A stretch of DNA of 64,000 bases from Allofournierella massiliensis (GTDB lineage Bacteria > Bacillota > Clostridia > Oscillospirales > Ruminococcaceae). The translations under genes were made by a program, and so were the position numbers. The notes beneath the pieces are model-generated. The model saw only the letters and a list, made by a program, of their open reading frames with translations. It was not told the DNA's origin and searched no databases. Shown one piece after another: positions 34,510 to 44,400 of this stretch; the stretch's first letter is position 1, and each line of letters opens with the position of its first letter. The stretch is taken from contig NZ_SLUM01000004.1 in NCBI RefSeq assembly GCF_004345265.1, forward strand, positions 62,001 to 126,000. Direction: 5' to 3'.

Positions 34510-34968
34510 TCAGACCAGCTTGTTCAGGATCAGGATCGAGATAACCACGCCGTACAGGGCGATGGATTCGCCCAGAGCAACGAAGATCAGGCTCTTACCG
34601 AAGCTCTTGGGATCTTCGCTGGCGGCGGCGATGGCGGCGGGAGCGCCGGCGGCAACGGCCAGACCGCCGCCGATGCCGGCAAGGCCGGTAACCAGCGCAG
34701 CGGCCAGCAGGCCAAGGCCCATGCTCTCGTTGCTGGCGGCCTTTTCCGCAGCGGTCATCGCGGCGGTGGTAGTGGCGGCGTCCTCAGCGCTGACCGCAAA
34801 GGCGAAGCAGCCGGCAATCAGCATCACAACCAGAAAACAGCTCAGGTTGATGGCCAGGGTGCGCTTCACCGGCATACCGGCAGCAGAGCGTTTGGCCAGA
34901 TAAGCGGCGCAGCCCATGATCAGGGCCAGGGGCAGCAGAACGAGCAGAGCGGTGATTACGGGATTCAT
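34510..34968 (-). CDS. V-type ATP synthase subunit K (membrane rotor ring)
   Basis: Ring subunit that binds the transported ion. The 152 residues give four hydrophobic segments (about 5-24, 38-59, 83-108, 122-148). Only the last carries the ion-binding acid, Glu134 in VALGESIALYG. The Glu-Ser pair with Tyr five residues on is the pattern of Na+-binding rotor rings, but the preceding helix has no matching Gln at the usual site, so Na+ versus H+ is undecided. A Ser/Ala/Thr-rich loop (about 60-82) separates the helix pairs, longer than usual. Ribosome site is GGAGG. Confidence 0.92.
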   Translation of the reverse strand: MNPVITALLVLLPLALIMGCAAYLAKRSAAGMPVKRTLAINLSCFLVVMLIAGCFAFAVSAEDAATTTAAMTAAEKAASNESMGLGLLAAALVTGLAGIGGGLAVAAGAPAAIAAASEDPKSFGKSLIFVALGESIALYGVVISILILNKLV

Positions 34969-35010
34969 AAATCATTACCTCCAAATAACTATCTCAAAGG
35001 CGGCGGGCGA

Positions 35011-36969
35011 TCAGCCCTGCTGCGCCTTTTTGGTCAGGTCCACGCCCCGGAAGGGGTGGCCGCCGCCCTCGTAGCAGCGGCTGAACATTTCGTAAAATTC
35101 AAGGCGCAGGCCCTGAATGCCGGACAGCAGGCCCTCCAGCGCAATGATGAGGGCATTGCCCAGCACCACCACGATCATGTTGGGCGGGTCGCCCGCCAGG
35201 CTGAAGATGGCCATCATCATGGCCGCGTGCACGAACACGAAGGCGCCCACACGCAAAAAGGATACCGTGTTGCTGAAATAGCTCAGCACATATTCCAGCA
35301 GTTCAAACACATTCTGCATGCAGTAGTCGGCCCAGCTTTCCGGTTTCCAGTGGGGGTGGTGGTCCACCAGACCGATGAGCACCTCCTGGAAGAAGAGCAC
35401 CACAAGGCCCGCCACCAGAATGACCAGCGCCACGCCGCTTGGCAGGAAGACGGGGCCCTTCATGAAGCCGCTCACCAGCGAAACGCCGGCGGCGTATACC
35501 AGCATGCCCACAAGGCCGTTGTTGGAGAAGATCGCCTCGCCCCAGTGCTTTTTGCGCACTGCCGCATACACATGCAGCAGCATGGCCAGGAACACCATGG
35601 CCACGCCGATGAAGATGGCGCAGATCAGAATGGGATTGATGGCGGCGGTGTCCAGCACGGAATGGGGGGCGCCGGGCCACCAGCTGATGGGCTTGCCGCT
35701 CCAGCCGAGGGCCTCGTATACCGGGTTCAGGGCCTCTTCAAAGCCGAACACCGAGCCGAACAGGAAACCGAACACCATACTGGAGATGCCGCAGGGCACC
35801 ACCAGCCGGGCCAGACCGATCTTTTTCCACTTCCACAGCGCGAAGCCGCCGATGGCCAGCACCGCGCCCTGCCCCAGGTCACCGAACATGATGCCGAACA
35901 GCACCGTGAAGGTGATGGCCACAAAGGCGGTGATGTCCATCTCGCCGTAGCTGGGCAGGCCGTACATGTCCACAAACATCTCGAAGGGGCGCACAAACCA
36001 GGGGTTTTTGAGCAGGGTGGGCGGTGTGGACTCCTCCACCTCGCCCGGGTCGCTCACCGTGACCCGCATGTGGGGAATGGCTTTGGCCTTCTTCTCGAAT
36101 TCCGGGGCCTTGTCGGCAGGCACCCAGCCCACGAAGAAGAAGTAGTTGTCGCGGCAGGCGGCGTAATGGCGCATGTCGAATACGCTCTGGTGCCATTTCA
36201 GCTGGCGGTAGATGTCCGCCAGCGGTTTTTCCTCTTCGGCCCAGTAATCGGCAGTGCGCCGGGCCACGTCCGCCAGCTTTTTGTCCAGCTCGGCCATCTG
36301 GGCATCCAGCTGGCTCACGATCTGGGCCGGGGTGCCGGTGGCGGCGGGCAGATGCAGCCGCTCGAAGAACAGGGTGGAGAAGATGCCGTCGATCTCGTCG
36401 GCGGTTTCCCGGGGGGTGAAATACAACCCCCAGTATCCGGCGGCCTCCTCGCCGCAGGTGACGAACAGCACGTGGGGGTTTTCCGCGTAGGCCACCGTCA
36501 TGCGGGCGTAGCTGGCCTTGGGCAGAAAGCCGAACCGAATCTTGATATACTCGCAGCCCAGAATATCCTCCAGCGGCACGTCCAGCCCGGAGAAGTGGGC
36601 GAACTGATCCCGCTGCTGGGCCAGCTTGTTTTTCTCGTCCACCAGCGCATCCCGCTCGGCAGAAAGATCCTGCAGCTGCCGTGCCACCTGATGCACCAGT
36701 TCAAATTCCTCATCCCGGATGTGGCGGGGCTTGCCGGTGATGGCAGGCAGCTCGGTCTGCCCGGCCAGCCGGAACAGCTCCTCCATCTGCTGCACATCCG
36801 GGGTGTAGGGGTTATCCTCGCTCAGGGTCACATAGCCCAGCGAACCGGACATGTGCTGCACCGCGGGCTCGGGATGGAAATCGCCGTTCAGGCAGCAGGC
36901 TGCAATCAGCTCGTCCAGCTGAGGCAGCAGCCCGTCCACCCGAACCAGCTTCATTTTTTCAATGGCCAA
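35011..36969 (-). CDS. V-type ATP synthase subunit I (full length)
   Basis: Stator subunit forming the ion half-channels and anchoring the peripheral stalks. The 652 residues comprise a soluble N-terminal dumbbell domain (about 1-320, with two coiled-coil stretches and FSGLDVPLEDILGC) and a C-terminal membrane domain (about 335-640) starting MFVDMYGLPSYGEMDITAFV and holding GIMFGDLGQG and FLRVGAFVFVHAAMMM. Size is typical. It follows, after 12 bp, a gene encoding a second copy of its soluble half. Confidence 0.95.
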   Translation of the reverse strand: MAIEKMKLVRVDGLLPQLDELIAACCLNGDFHPEPAVQHMSGSLGYVTLSEDNPYTPDVQQMEELFRLAGQTELPAITGKPRHIRDEEFELVHQVARQLQDLSAERDALVDEKNKLAQQRDQFAHFSGLDVPLEDILGCEYIKIRFGFLPKASYARMTVAYAENPHVLFVTCGEEAAGYWGLYFTPRETADEIDGIFSTLFFERLHLPAATGTPAQIVSQLDAQMAELDKKLADVARRTADYWAEEEKPLADIYRQLKWHQSVFDMRHYAACRDNYFFFVGWVPADKAPEFEKKAKAIPHMRVTVSDPGEVEESTPPTLLKNPWFVRPFEMFVDMYGLPSYGEMDITAFVAITFTVLFGIMFGDLGQGAVLAIGGFALWKWKKIGLARLVVPCGISSMVFGFLFGSVFGFEEALNPVYEALGWSGKPISWWPGAPHSVLDTAAINPILICAIFIGVAMVFLAMLLHVYAAVRKKHWGEAIFSNNGLVGMLVYAAGVSLVSGFMKGPVFLPSGVALVILVAGLVVLFFQEVLIGLVDHHPHWKPESWADYCMQNVFELLEYVLSYFSNTVSFLRVGAFVFVHAAMMMAIFSLAGDPPNMIVVVLGNALIIALEGLLSGIQGLRLEFYEMFSRCYEGGGHPFRGVDLTKKAQQG

Positions 36970-36981
36970 GGTGTTCTCATC

Positions 36982-37947
36982 TCACTTTCGTTCGCTTCTT
37001 CCTGTTTCCTGCTCCCAGGCCCGGCGGGCCAGCACCCGGTCCGGCAGCAGATCCAGCTGGCCCAGTCCCCGACAGGAGGCTTCAAAAGCCGCCAGATCCG
37101 GCTGGCGCAGCCATACGCAGTAAAAGAACCGCTCGCCGCGCACCGCGGCGCACCGGCGCAGCTCCTCCACGCGGGCCCTTCGGCAGGCCAGCGCGTAAAG
37201 GGGAGCGGCCCAGGGCTTTGCCTGCTGCCACAGCGCCGACCGGTGATCCAGCGCGGCGGCCTTCTCGGCTTCCAGCAGCCGGATGTTCCGCTCCAGATTT
37301 TCCACGATCTGAGCCGGCGTGCCCGCCGCGCCCGGCAGATGCACCGGCTCGAACCGAAGCTCGGCCAGGATTCCGTCGATGCGGGCGGCCTCCACCATGG
37401 GGGCAAGGCAGACGCCCCAGCAGCCCTGTTCGTTCTGGCCGCAGGGCAAAAACAGCAGGCAGTCTTTGGAATAATCCCGCTGCAGCATTTCCAGCCCCCG
37501 CTGGGGCATGCAGCCGAAGCGTACCTGCACAAAGCGGCATTGCTCCAGCTGATCCACCGGCACCTCCAGCCCCGCGAACTGGCGGAACTGGTCGCTGCCG
37601 ATGCGGCAGAGGGTGAGCTGGTCGTTTAAAAGCTTCAAATCCGCGTCACTCTCGGCCAGCTGGTGCTCCAGCTCCTCCAGCAGCTGGCGCTGCCGGGGCG
37701 AGAATTCCTCACAGGGGTGGGTCAGGGGCAGGGAATCGTCCCCGGCGTCCGCCTCCAGCCGGGCCACCAGCGCGGTCCAGCTTTCGTCCGTCTGTGGTGC
37801 CGCGTAGCCCGCAGCCGGGGTCATGTTGTCCAGCGCCCGGGCGGGGTGCACCGTGCCCTGATTCAGGCAGCAGCGCTCAAGAAAATCGGTCAGCCGGCCG
37901 ATGGGCCCGTTCACCCACACCAGCTGCATTTTGGGTTCAAACAGCAT
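36982..37947 (-). CDS. Stand-alone soluble paralogue of V-ATPase subunit I N-terminal domain
   Basis: 321-residue protein that matches only the cytoplasmic half of subunit I and ends just where the membrane domain would begin. Parallels are close: CCLNQGTVHPARALDNM here against CCLNGDFHPEPAVQHM in the neighbour; FAGLEVPVDQLEQC against FSGLDVPLEDILGC; VHLPGAAGTPAQIVENL against LHLPAATGTPAQIVSQL. No transmembrane segment is present. It is an intact ORF with its own start inside the operon, between subunits C and I, so it is probably made in step with the complex. A role as an extra stalk clamp, assembly factor or regulator is inference. Confidence 0.85.
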   Translation of the reverse strand: MLFEPKMQLVWVNGPIGRLTDFLERCCLNQGTVHPARALDNMTPAAGYAAPQTDESWTALVARLEADAGDDSLPLTHPCEEFSPRQRQLLEELEHQLAESDADLKLLNDQLTLCRIGSDQFRQFAGLEVPVDQLEQCRFVQVRFGCMPQRGLEMLQRDYSKDCLLFLPCGQNEQGCWGVCLAPMVEAARIDGILAELRFEPVHLPGAAGTPAQIVENLERNIRLLEAEKAAALDHRSALWQQAKPWAAPLYALACRRARVEELRRCAAVRGERFFYCVWLRQPDLAAFEASCRGLGQLDLLPDRVLARRAWEQETGRSERK

Positions 37948-37963
37948 CGCTCTGCACCTCCGT

Positions 37964-39025
37964 TCAGTCGCCCACGCCCACCAGCAGGGGGGCGATCTTT
38001 TCCGGCGGCAGGTGGTAGCGCACGCCCTCGATAATGTGGGTCAGGTTGGTCAGCTCGTTTTCCGCCAGAAAGATGTAGCAGAACAGCACCACGCTGGGAT
38101 CGGTGGAAAAGCGCAGTTTTTTCAGATGCCAGCGGTAGTCCAGCCGCTGCACCGCGTCCTCCACACGGGTGAAGGACGAGCCGAAAACCTCCCGTGCATA
38201 GGGGGTGCGGGCCAGCCGGTGCACAAAGTCCTCGCAGTCCGCCGCGTCCATCAGGTAAAGCAGCTGTTTCTGGCTCATGTTGCTGTACCCCACCGCCAGC
38301 CGGGGCAACAGATAGGCCCGGTCGGCGCCGGTCATCTGTTTGAGCCGATACATGTAGACGATGGCGGCAAGGTCGCTCTTGCGGCGCAGCAGGTAGTCCA
38401 TATCCTTTTTGGCGGCGCCGTGCAGCTTTTTCGCCACCAGCTCCTCCATGGTGTTGTAGATCAATTGATCCAGCGCGGCCTGCACCTGCAAAACGCCGTC
38501 CTTATCCAGCACAAAGCCCGCTTTCTCGCAGAAGCTCAGAAGAATGGGGTGGTAAACCGTGCCCTCCACCACGGCGGTGAGCCCCGCCAGATCCCGGGCG
38601 GCGGCCAGCGCGGCGGCATCCAGCTTGGAATGGCGGCGGATAAATTCCGGTATCTGATACAGCCGCAGCGTCTCGCTGCCGGGGGCGGCCAGCTCCTGCA
38701 GCCGGTTGGCAAGCGCCCGAACCTCCGCCTTTAAAATAAAGTAGCGGTAAAAATCGTGGCCGATGTTCATCTCGTACCGGCACAGCGCCGCGTACTGGTC
38801 GAACAGATTCTGCCGCAGCCGAACCTCCAGCTCCGCCCGGCGTACCCGGGTGGGGTCCGCGCCCTCCAGTGCGCGGGCATAGGCGGTGCGGCTTTTTAAA
38901 TAGGTGATCACCTCCGGCAGATCCCGGCAGTTCATCAGCTGCTGGTAATCCTGCCCGGTGAGGCGGCGGCCGTAAAGCGCGCGGCTTTTGGCCAGAATGG
39001 CGTTGGAGGCCTGCGTGTTGCCCAT
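37964..39025 (-). CDS. V-type ATP synthase subunit C (rotor-ring cap)
   Basis: Cap that joins the DF shaft to the K ring. The 353 residues are helical and show three related repeats of the C/d subunit, with YGRRLTGQDYQQLMNCRDLP near the start and repeated LxNLTxIxEG-type ends (ENELTNLTHIIEGVRYHLPP near the C-terminus). Length fits (about 330-360). The start lies 4 bp after the stop of the first gene of the operon. Confidence 0.9.
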   Translation of the reverse strand: MGNTQASNAILAKSRALYGRRLTGQDYQQLMNCRDLPEVITYLKSRTAYARALEGADPTRVRRAELEVRLRQNLFDQYAALCRYEMNIGHDFYRYFILKAEVRALANRLQELAAPGSETLRLYQIPEFIRRHSKLDAAALAAARDLAGLTAVVEGTVYHPILLSFCEKAGFVLDKDGVLQVQAALDQLIYNTMEELVAKKLHGAAKKDMDYLLRRKSDLAAIVYMYRLKQMTGADRAYLLPRLAVGYSNMSQKQLLYLMDAADCEDFVHRLARTPYAREVFGSSFTRVEDAVQRLDYRWHLKKLRFSTDPSVVLFCYIFLAENELTNLTHIIEGVRYHLPPEKIAPLLVGVGD

Positions 39026-39028
39026 GGC

Positions 39029-39355
39029 TTACGCCTCCCGCCCCAGCACCCGGTCGGTGATGGTTTTCACCCATTCCTCCCGCTTGTCCGCCCGAAGCTG
39101 CTCCATCCGGCTGAGGGCCTGCTGTTTGCCGGCCTCCAGTTTGGCCAGGCGTTCGTCAGCCCGGTTTTTTTCCCCGGCGGAAAAGGCGTCCACCCGGGTG
39201 CGCATGGCGGCCATGATCTCGGCCTCCTGAGTGCGGGCTGCCTCGGTCAGGCGGGTCTGGGCGCCGCGCCGGTATTCCTCGGTGGCCTGGGTGCGCAGCC
39301 GCTCCTCCTCATCCATCTTTAAAATTGCCCGCAGCAGTTCGTTGGTGGCATTCAT
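39029..39355 (-). CDS. V-type ATP synthase subunit G/H-type peripheral stalk protein
   Basis: 108-residue, wholly charged coiled-coil protein (ATNELLRAILKMDEEERL, then repeated Glu/Arg/Ala heptads to REEWVKTITDRVLGREA). It is the first gene of the operon, the place of NtpF/subunit H in Firmicutes V-ATPases, and would pair with subunit E in the peripheral stalk. The ATG at 39355 follows AAGGAG; upstream in-frame codons belong to the leader. Coiled coils have low sequence signature, so the call relies on position. Confidence 0.85.
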   Translation of the reverse strand: MNATNELLRAILKMDEEERLRTQATEEYRRGAQTRLTEAARTQEAEIMAAMRTRVDAFSAGEKNRADERLAKLEAGKQQALSRMEQLRADKREEWVKTITDRVLGREA

Positions 39356-39454
39356 GCTAAGAGCTCCTTTCCCGCAGCAAAGGGCGAGGGCCGGGCCAAA
39401 ACTGGGCCCGGCCCGTGGCCCGAAGGGCCGCGTTTGCGATGAAATTTTGATACT

Positions 39455-39483
39455 ATTATAACGCTTTTTGAAGGGTGGAGCAA
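39455..39483 (-). promoter_or_regulatory. Promoter of the V-ATPase operon
   Basis: TTGCTC, 17-bp spacer, TATAAT on the minus strand, about 100 bp before the first ATG. No internal promoter is obvious, so one transcript of about 9.8 kb is expected. Confidence 0.82.
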
Positions 39484-39566
39484 TGGGCATTTAAACAAAT
39501 TAACTAAAAAATATTCTACACTTTTGAGAAACAATGGTTTAATATATGGCGTTTGCCATAAAATAT

Positions 39567-39605
39567 ACGCCGCCGTTTTACCTGAAAAGGAAAAAACGGC
39601 GGCGT
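39567..39605. terminator. Hairpin terminator after the GNAT gene
   Basis: Perfect 12-bp stem (39568-39579 with 39593-39604) including A/T ends; about 38 bp after the acetyltransferase stop on the minus strand. Confidence 0.75.
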
Positions 39606-39642
39606 GAATCTGCCATGGAAAAACAGGGCGCGCCGGTGGGGA

Positions 39643-40155
39643 TCACAGCTCGATCCAGTACCGCTGAATGGTGATGTTGCCCATGAGCAGCTCGTCCTGC
39701 AAAACCGCACCACAGTGCAGCATGGTGCGGGCCGAGGCCACGTTCTGCTTTTCGCAGGTGAGCATCACCCGGGCAAGGCCCAGCCGGCGGCATTCCTCCA
39801 GCGCGAGCGAAAGGATGGCGGTGGCATAGCCCCGGCGGCGCAAAGCGGGGCGCACGCTGTATCCGATGTGGCCGCAGTACCGGCGCAGATAGTCGTTCAG
39901 CCGGTGGCGGATGTCCACCATGCCCACCAGCTGCGGCCCGTCGAAGGCCAGAAATACACTGGTGGCCACGCAGCCGGGGCGGGCGGTCTCGTCCCGGGAA
40001 TTGTCGGCCAGAAGGGCCATCCACTCGTCAAAGCCGCTGCACCAGGCAAGGCCCGCCGAGCCGTCGATGGAGTCGCCGCTGTTCAAAAATTCCCGCCGGT
40101 AGTCTTCCACCAGCTGCCGATGCTCCGGCCGGGGTGCTTCCAAGCGCAGTTCCAT
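39643..40155 (-). CDS. GNAT-family N-acetyltransferase
   Basis: 170-residue acetyl-CoA-dependent acetyltransferase. The acetyl-CoA binding motif is GYSVRPALRRRGYATAIL (pattern R-x-x-G-x-A), with SLALEECRRLGLARVMLTCE and N-V-A-S motif ASARTMLHCGA after it, the order usual in RimJ-like GNATs. Substrate unknown. Monocistronic, transcribed divergently from sbcD and convergent to nothing; the V-ATPase operon promoter lies downstream in the same direction. Confidence 0.9.
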   Translation of the reverse strand: MELRLEAPRPEHRQLVEDYRREFLNSGDSIDGSAGLAWCSGFDEWMALLADNSRDETARPGCVATSVFLAFDGPQLVGMVDIRHRLNDYLRRYCGHIGYSVRPALRRRGYATAILSLALEECRRLGLARVMLTCEKQNVASARTMLHCGAVLQDELLMGNITIQRYWIEL

Positions 40156-40288
40156 CCATTCGCTCCCGCCTTTCCTTTATGGTTTGCCCCTATGGTAGCA
40201 CAGGGCGGCGGGGCTTTCAAGTGGGCGGCAGCTCTGGTATAATCAAGGCAGGCCCGCGATATGCGGCGCCAAAGAAAGGCAAAGAACC

Positions 40289-41422
40289 ATGAAATTTCTG
40301 CATTTATCCGATCTGCATCTGGGGCGAAGGCTCTGCGAAGTGGATCTTTACGAGGATCAGCGCCACATTCTGAACCAGTGCCTTGCCATGGCAACCGAGC
40401 ACCGGGTGGACGGCGTGCTGGTGGCGGGCGATGTGTACGACCGCAGCGTGCCCACCGTGGGCGCGGTGGCGCTGCTGGACGAATTTCTCACCGGCCTGTG
40501 CCGGGCGAAGATTCCGGTGTATCTGATCAGCGGCAACCACGACAGCGCCGACCGGCTGGGCTTTGGCAGCCAGCTGCTGAAAGCGGGCGGGGTGCATCTG
40601 GCGGCGGTGTTTTCCGGCGGGCTGGAGCACTATGTGCTGGAGGATGAATTCGGCCCGGTGCATCTGTGGGCGCTGCCCTTCATCCGGCCCAGCCAGGTGC
40701 GGGCCGCTCTGCCGGAGGAAACCATCGAAAGCTATACCGACGCGGTGGCCGCTCTGATCCGGGCCGCCGGGCCGGATTTTTCCGCCCGTAATCTGATCAT
40801 GGCCCACCAGTTTGTCACCAGCGGGGGAAAGAGCCCCGAGACCTGCGATTCCGAGACGCTGAACCTGGGCACGCTGGACAACGTGGACGCGGCGGCGTTC
40901 GAGGGTTTTGACTATGTGGCGCTGGGGCACATCCATGGGCCCCAGAAGGTGGGGGCGGAGCACATCCGCTACTGCGGCTCGCCGCTGGCTTACTCGGTGA
41001 GCGAGGTACGCCACCATAAGGGGGCGGTGCTGGTGGAGCTGGGCGAAAAGGGAAATGTGCACTGGCAGGCGTTGCCCTTTGCGCCGCTGCGGCCGCTGCG
41101 CCGGGTGCAGGGCCCGCTGGAGGAGCTGATCGCAAGCGCCGAGCCGGGCTGCAGGGATTTTGTGCATGCGGTGCTCACTGACCAGCAGATTCCCCCCAAC
41201 GCTGCCGCCCGGATGCGCAGCGTGTACCCCAATCTGGTCAAGCTGGAGCTTGCACCCCAGCTGCAGCCACGGCAGGCGGAGGCCCGGCAGCGGGCAAGGC
41301 AGCTGCAGCGGGCGGGCCTTTTGGACCAGTTCGCGGATTTTTATCAGTCGGTGCACGGCCGTCCGCTCAGTGAAGAGGAACAGGCGGTGCTGGAGCCGGT
41401 TTGCCGGGAGGTGGAAGCATGA
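40289..41422 (+). CDS. sbcD: Exonuclease subunit SbcD
   Basis: Mre11-type nuclease of the SbcCD complex, which cuts hairpins and trims double-strand breaks. The 377 residues start MKFLHLSDLHLGR with the metal ligands Asp8 and His10; further phosphoesterase motifs are GDVYDRS, ISGNHDSADRL, MAHQF and ALGHIHGPQ. Length is usual. A TATAAT lies 46 bp upstream (40238-40243) with a weak -35. The stop overlaps the sbcC start (ATGA). Confidence 0.96.
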   Translation: MKFLHLSDLHLGRRLCEVDLYEDQRHILNQCLAMATEHRVDGVLVAGDVYDRSVPTVGAVALLDEFLTGLCRAKIPVYLISGNHDSADRLGFGSQLLKAGGVHLAAVFSGGLEHYVLEDEFGPVHLWALPFIRPSQVRAALPEETIESYTDAVAALIRAAGPDFSARNLIMAHQFVTSGGKSPETCDSETLNLGTLDNVDAAAFEGFDYVALGHIHGPQKVGAEHIRYCGSPLAYSVSEVRHHKGAVLVELGEKGNVHWQALPFAPLRPLRRVQGPLEELIASAEPGCRDFVHAVLTDQQIPPNAAARMRSVYPNLVKLELAPQLQPRQAEARQRARQLQRAGLLDQFADFYQSVHGRPLSEEEQAVLEPVCREVEA

Positions 41423-44400
41423 GACCAATGACCCTGACTCTGACCGCCTTCGGCGCCTACGCTGGCAGTCAGACGGTGGATTTTGAAGCCGCCGGTGCAG
41501 GCGGGCTGTTTCTGGTTACCGGCGACACCGGCGCGGGCAAGACCACCCTGTTTGACGGGGTGTGCTATGCCCTGTTCGGCAAGCTCACCGGCCGGGTGCG
41601 CAGCGAGAAGATGATCCGCAGCGACTATGCGGACGACACGCTGGAAACCAGCGCTCAGCTCACCTTCTCTCACCGGGGGCAGGTATGGCGCATCTGGCGC
41701 CGCCCCGCCCAGACCCGGCGCAAAAAGCGGGGCGAGGGCACCCGGGAGATCACGGCGGACGCACTGCTGGAACGCCTGGAGGGCGAAACCGCCATCCCGG
41801 TGGCCGAGGGCAAGGAAAAGGTGGACGCGGCAGTGGAGGAGCTGCTGGGCATTCAGGTGGACCAGTTCCGCCAGATTGCCATGATCGCCCAGAACCAGTT
41901 TGCCGAGCTGCTGAACAAATCCGGCCGGGATCGCAGCGCCATTTTGCGGCAGGTGTTCGCCACCGAGCGGTGCGACGCACTGCAGACGCGGCTGAAGGAG
42001 ATGGCCTCCGCCAGCCGGGCCGAGACGGAAAAGCAGGTGGATTCCCTGCGCCAGTATCTGGCGGGGTTGCGTCTGCCCGAAATGGAGGAAGGGCAACCGC
42101 CCCAGCCGGAAGCGGCGGAGCTGGCCGAGCTGCTGGCGGACGAGGGCTGCGTCTGGCGCAGCGCCCGGGTGCTGGAGCTGGCGGAGCACATCTGTCAAAT
42201 GGACGAAAGCGAACTGGCCGGGCTGGATGAACAGATTGCCGGGCTGGACGAGACCATCAAGCAGAGCGCCGGTCTGCTGCAAAGCGCCCGGGAAGCCGCC
42301 CGGCGCCAGCAGCAGCTGGCGGAGCTGGAAAAGCGGTTGGCGGAGCAGCGCGCCGCCGAGCCTGAACAGCTGACGGCGCAGGCCCGGCTGAAGCAGTGGG
42401 AGACCGCCGCCCGGCTGGCCCCGGTGTGGGACGGCAGCGAAAAAGCCCGGCTGGCGGCGCAGCAGGCCGAGCGGCTGTATGAGCAGGCGAGCGACCGGCT
42501 GGCGCAGCTGAATGCTCAGGGGCCCCGGTGGGCGCAGGCCCGGGAACAGTTGAATGCAGACCAGCAGACCGCCGCCCGGCTGACCGTTCAGCTGGAACGG
42601 CAGGCCGAAGCCCTTCAGCAGTACGACCGGATGGAGCAGGCGAAGGCGGAGCAGATGGCCTGCGAGCAGGAGCTGGAGCGGCTGCAAACGGCGCAGCAGC
42701 AGGCCCAGACGCTGGAAGAGCAGCAGGCGGCCGCGCTGGAAAAAACACAGGCGCTGGCGGACAGTCTGCCCGCGGCCCTCGCCGCCGCCCAGACAGCGCA
42801 AAAGGAGCTGGAACGCTGGCAGCAGGCCCGGAAAACGCTGGCGGAGGTGCGCCGGCAGATGCAGGAGCTGGTGAAGCTGCAAAAGCAGGAGCAGGCCGCC
42901 CGCCAGACGCTGCAGCAGGCAAGCGACGCGCTGGACGGGGCCCAGCAGGCTTACATGAGCGCGGATCAGCTGTACCGGCGGGATCAGGCGGGGCTGCTGG
43001 CCCGAGAGCTCACCCCGGGCAAGCCCTGCCCGGTGTGCGGCAGTGTGCATCATCCCAGCCCGGCCCGGGGCGTGACCGGCGCGCCGGACAAGGAACAGCT
43101 GGAAGCGCTGGCCACTGCCATGGAAACCGCCCGCAATGCCTATAACGATGCGCTGCAAACCAGCAGCACCCTCACGGCGCAGGCGGGCAGCGCCCGGGAG
43201 CAGTACATCCGGCTTGCCCGGCAGGCGCTGGCGGAGCTGGAGCAGGAGCTGCCCCCGCCGGAGGATGTGAAGGCCCTTTCCCGGCTGGTGCTGGACTGGG
43301 ATGGCCGACTGGATCAGCTGCTGGAACAGGCCGAGGCTCTGGGGCAGCAGCGGCAGGCGGCGGTGGAAGCCGCCGGTGCGGCGGTCAATCAGCTGGTCGG
43401 CGACCGGGAAGCACTGGAAGCGACCCGCCGGCAGCGCAGCGAACTGCGGGAGCAGCAGGCGAAAGCCGCCGCCCGGCGGGATTCGGCCGCGCGGCGGGCA
43501 GCTGAATTGCAGGCCGCTCTGCCCCAGGCCAGCCGGGCCGAGGCGGAAGCGACTCTTTCCGCCCTGAAGCAGCAGCAAAAGCAGCTGGATGCGAGCATCA
43601 GGCAAACACAGCAGGCGCTGGAGAAATACCAGCAGCTGCTGGCCGCGGCCGAAAGCCTGCAAAAGGAACGGCAGAACACCCGGGAGCAGGCGGCCGACGA
43701 GGCCCGGCAGGCTGCCGGGCACTGGGAGCAGGCGCTGGCGGAAAGCGGAATGGACGCGGATGCCTTTGCCGCCGCACGGCACACCGAAGAGGAAATCGAC
43801 CGGCTGCGCACGGAGCTGGAGCAGGCACGCAGAGCCCGGCAGGAGACTGAAGCCCTGTACAACCAGCTACGCGAGCAGCAGAAAAGCGCCCCGGTCTCCG
43901 GCTGCGTGCCTGGGCAGCTGGAACAGGCGATGGAAGAGCAGGAGCAGCGGCGGAAGGCCCTGAACGACGCCCGCACCCGCATAACCGGGCGGCTGAACGC
44001 CAACCGGAGCACCATGGCGGACGTGCGCACCGCGGGCCAGCGGCTGGAAAAGGCCCAGCAGCGCCAGCAGCTGATTCAGCAGCTGGACGCCACCGCCAAC
44101 GGCAAGCTGTCCGGCGGGCTGGGCAAGCAGAAGTTTGAGCAGTATGTGCTGGCCACCTACTTTGCAGATGCGGTGGAAGCGGCCAACCAGCGGCTGTTTG
44201 CCATGACCGGCGGGCGCTATCAGCTGGAATGCCACCAGATGACCGCCGCCGAAACTCAGGCGGCGCTGGATCTGGATGTGCTGGACAACTACACCGGCAA
44301 GCTGCGCAGCGTGGGCAGCCTTTCCGGCGGCGAGACCTTCCAGGCGGCGCTGGCACTGGCGCTGGGCCTGTCCGACGTGATTCAGAACTATGCCGGCGGC

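Noticed and set aside
35056-37629. 857-codon plus-strand frame opposite the V-ATPase subunit I genes
   Set aside because: Antisense shadow of two convincing genes; low-complexity His/Gln/Gly composition.
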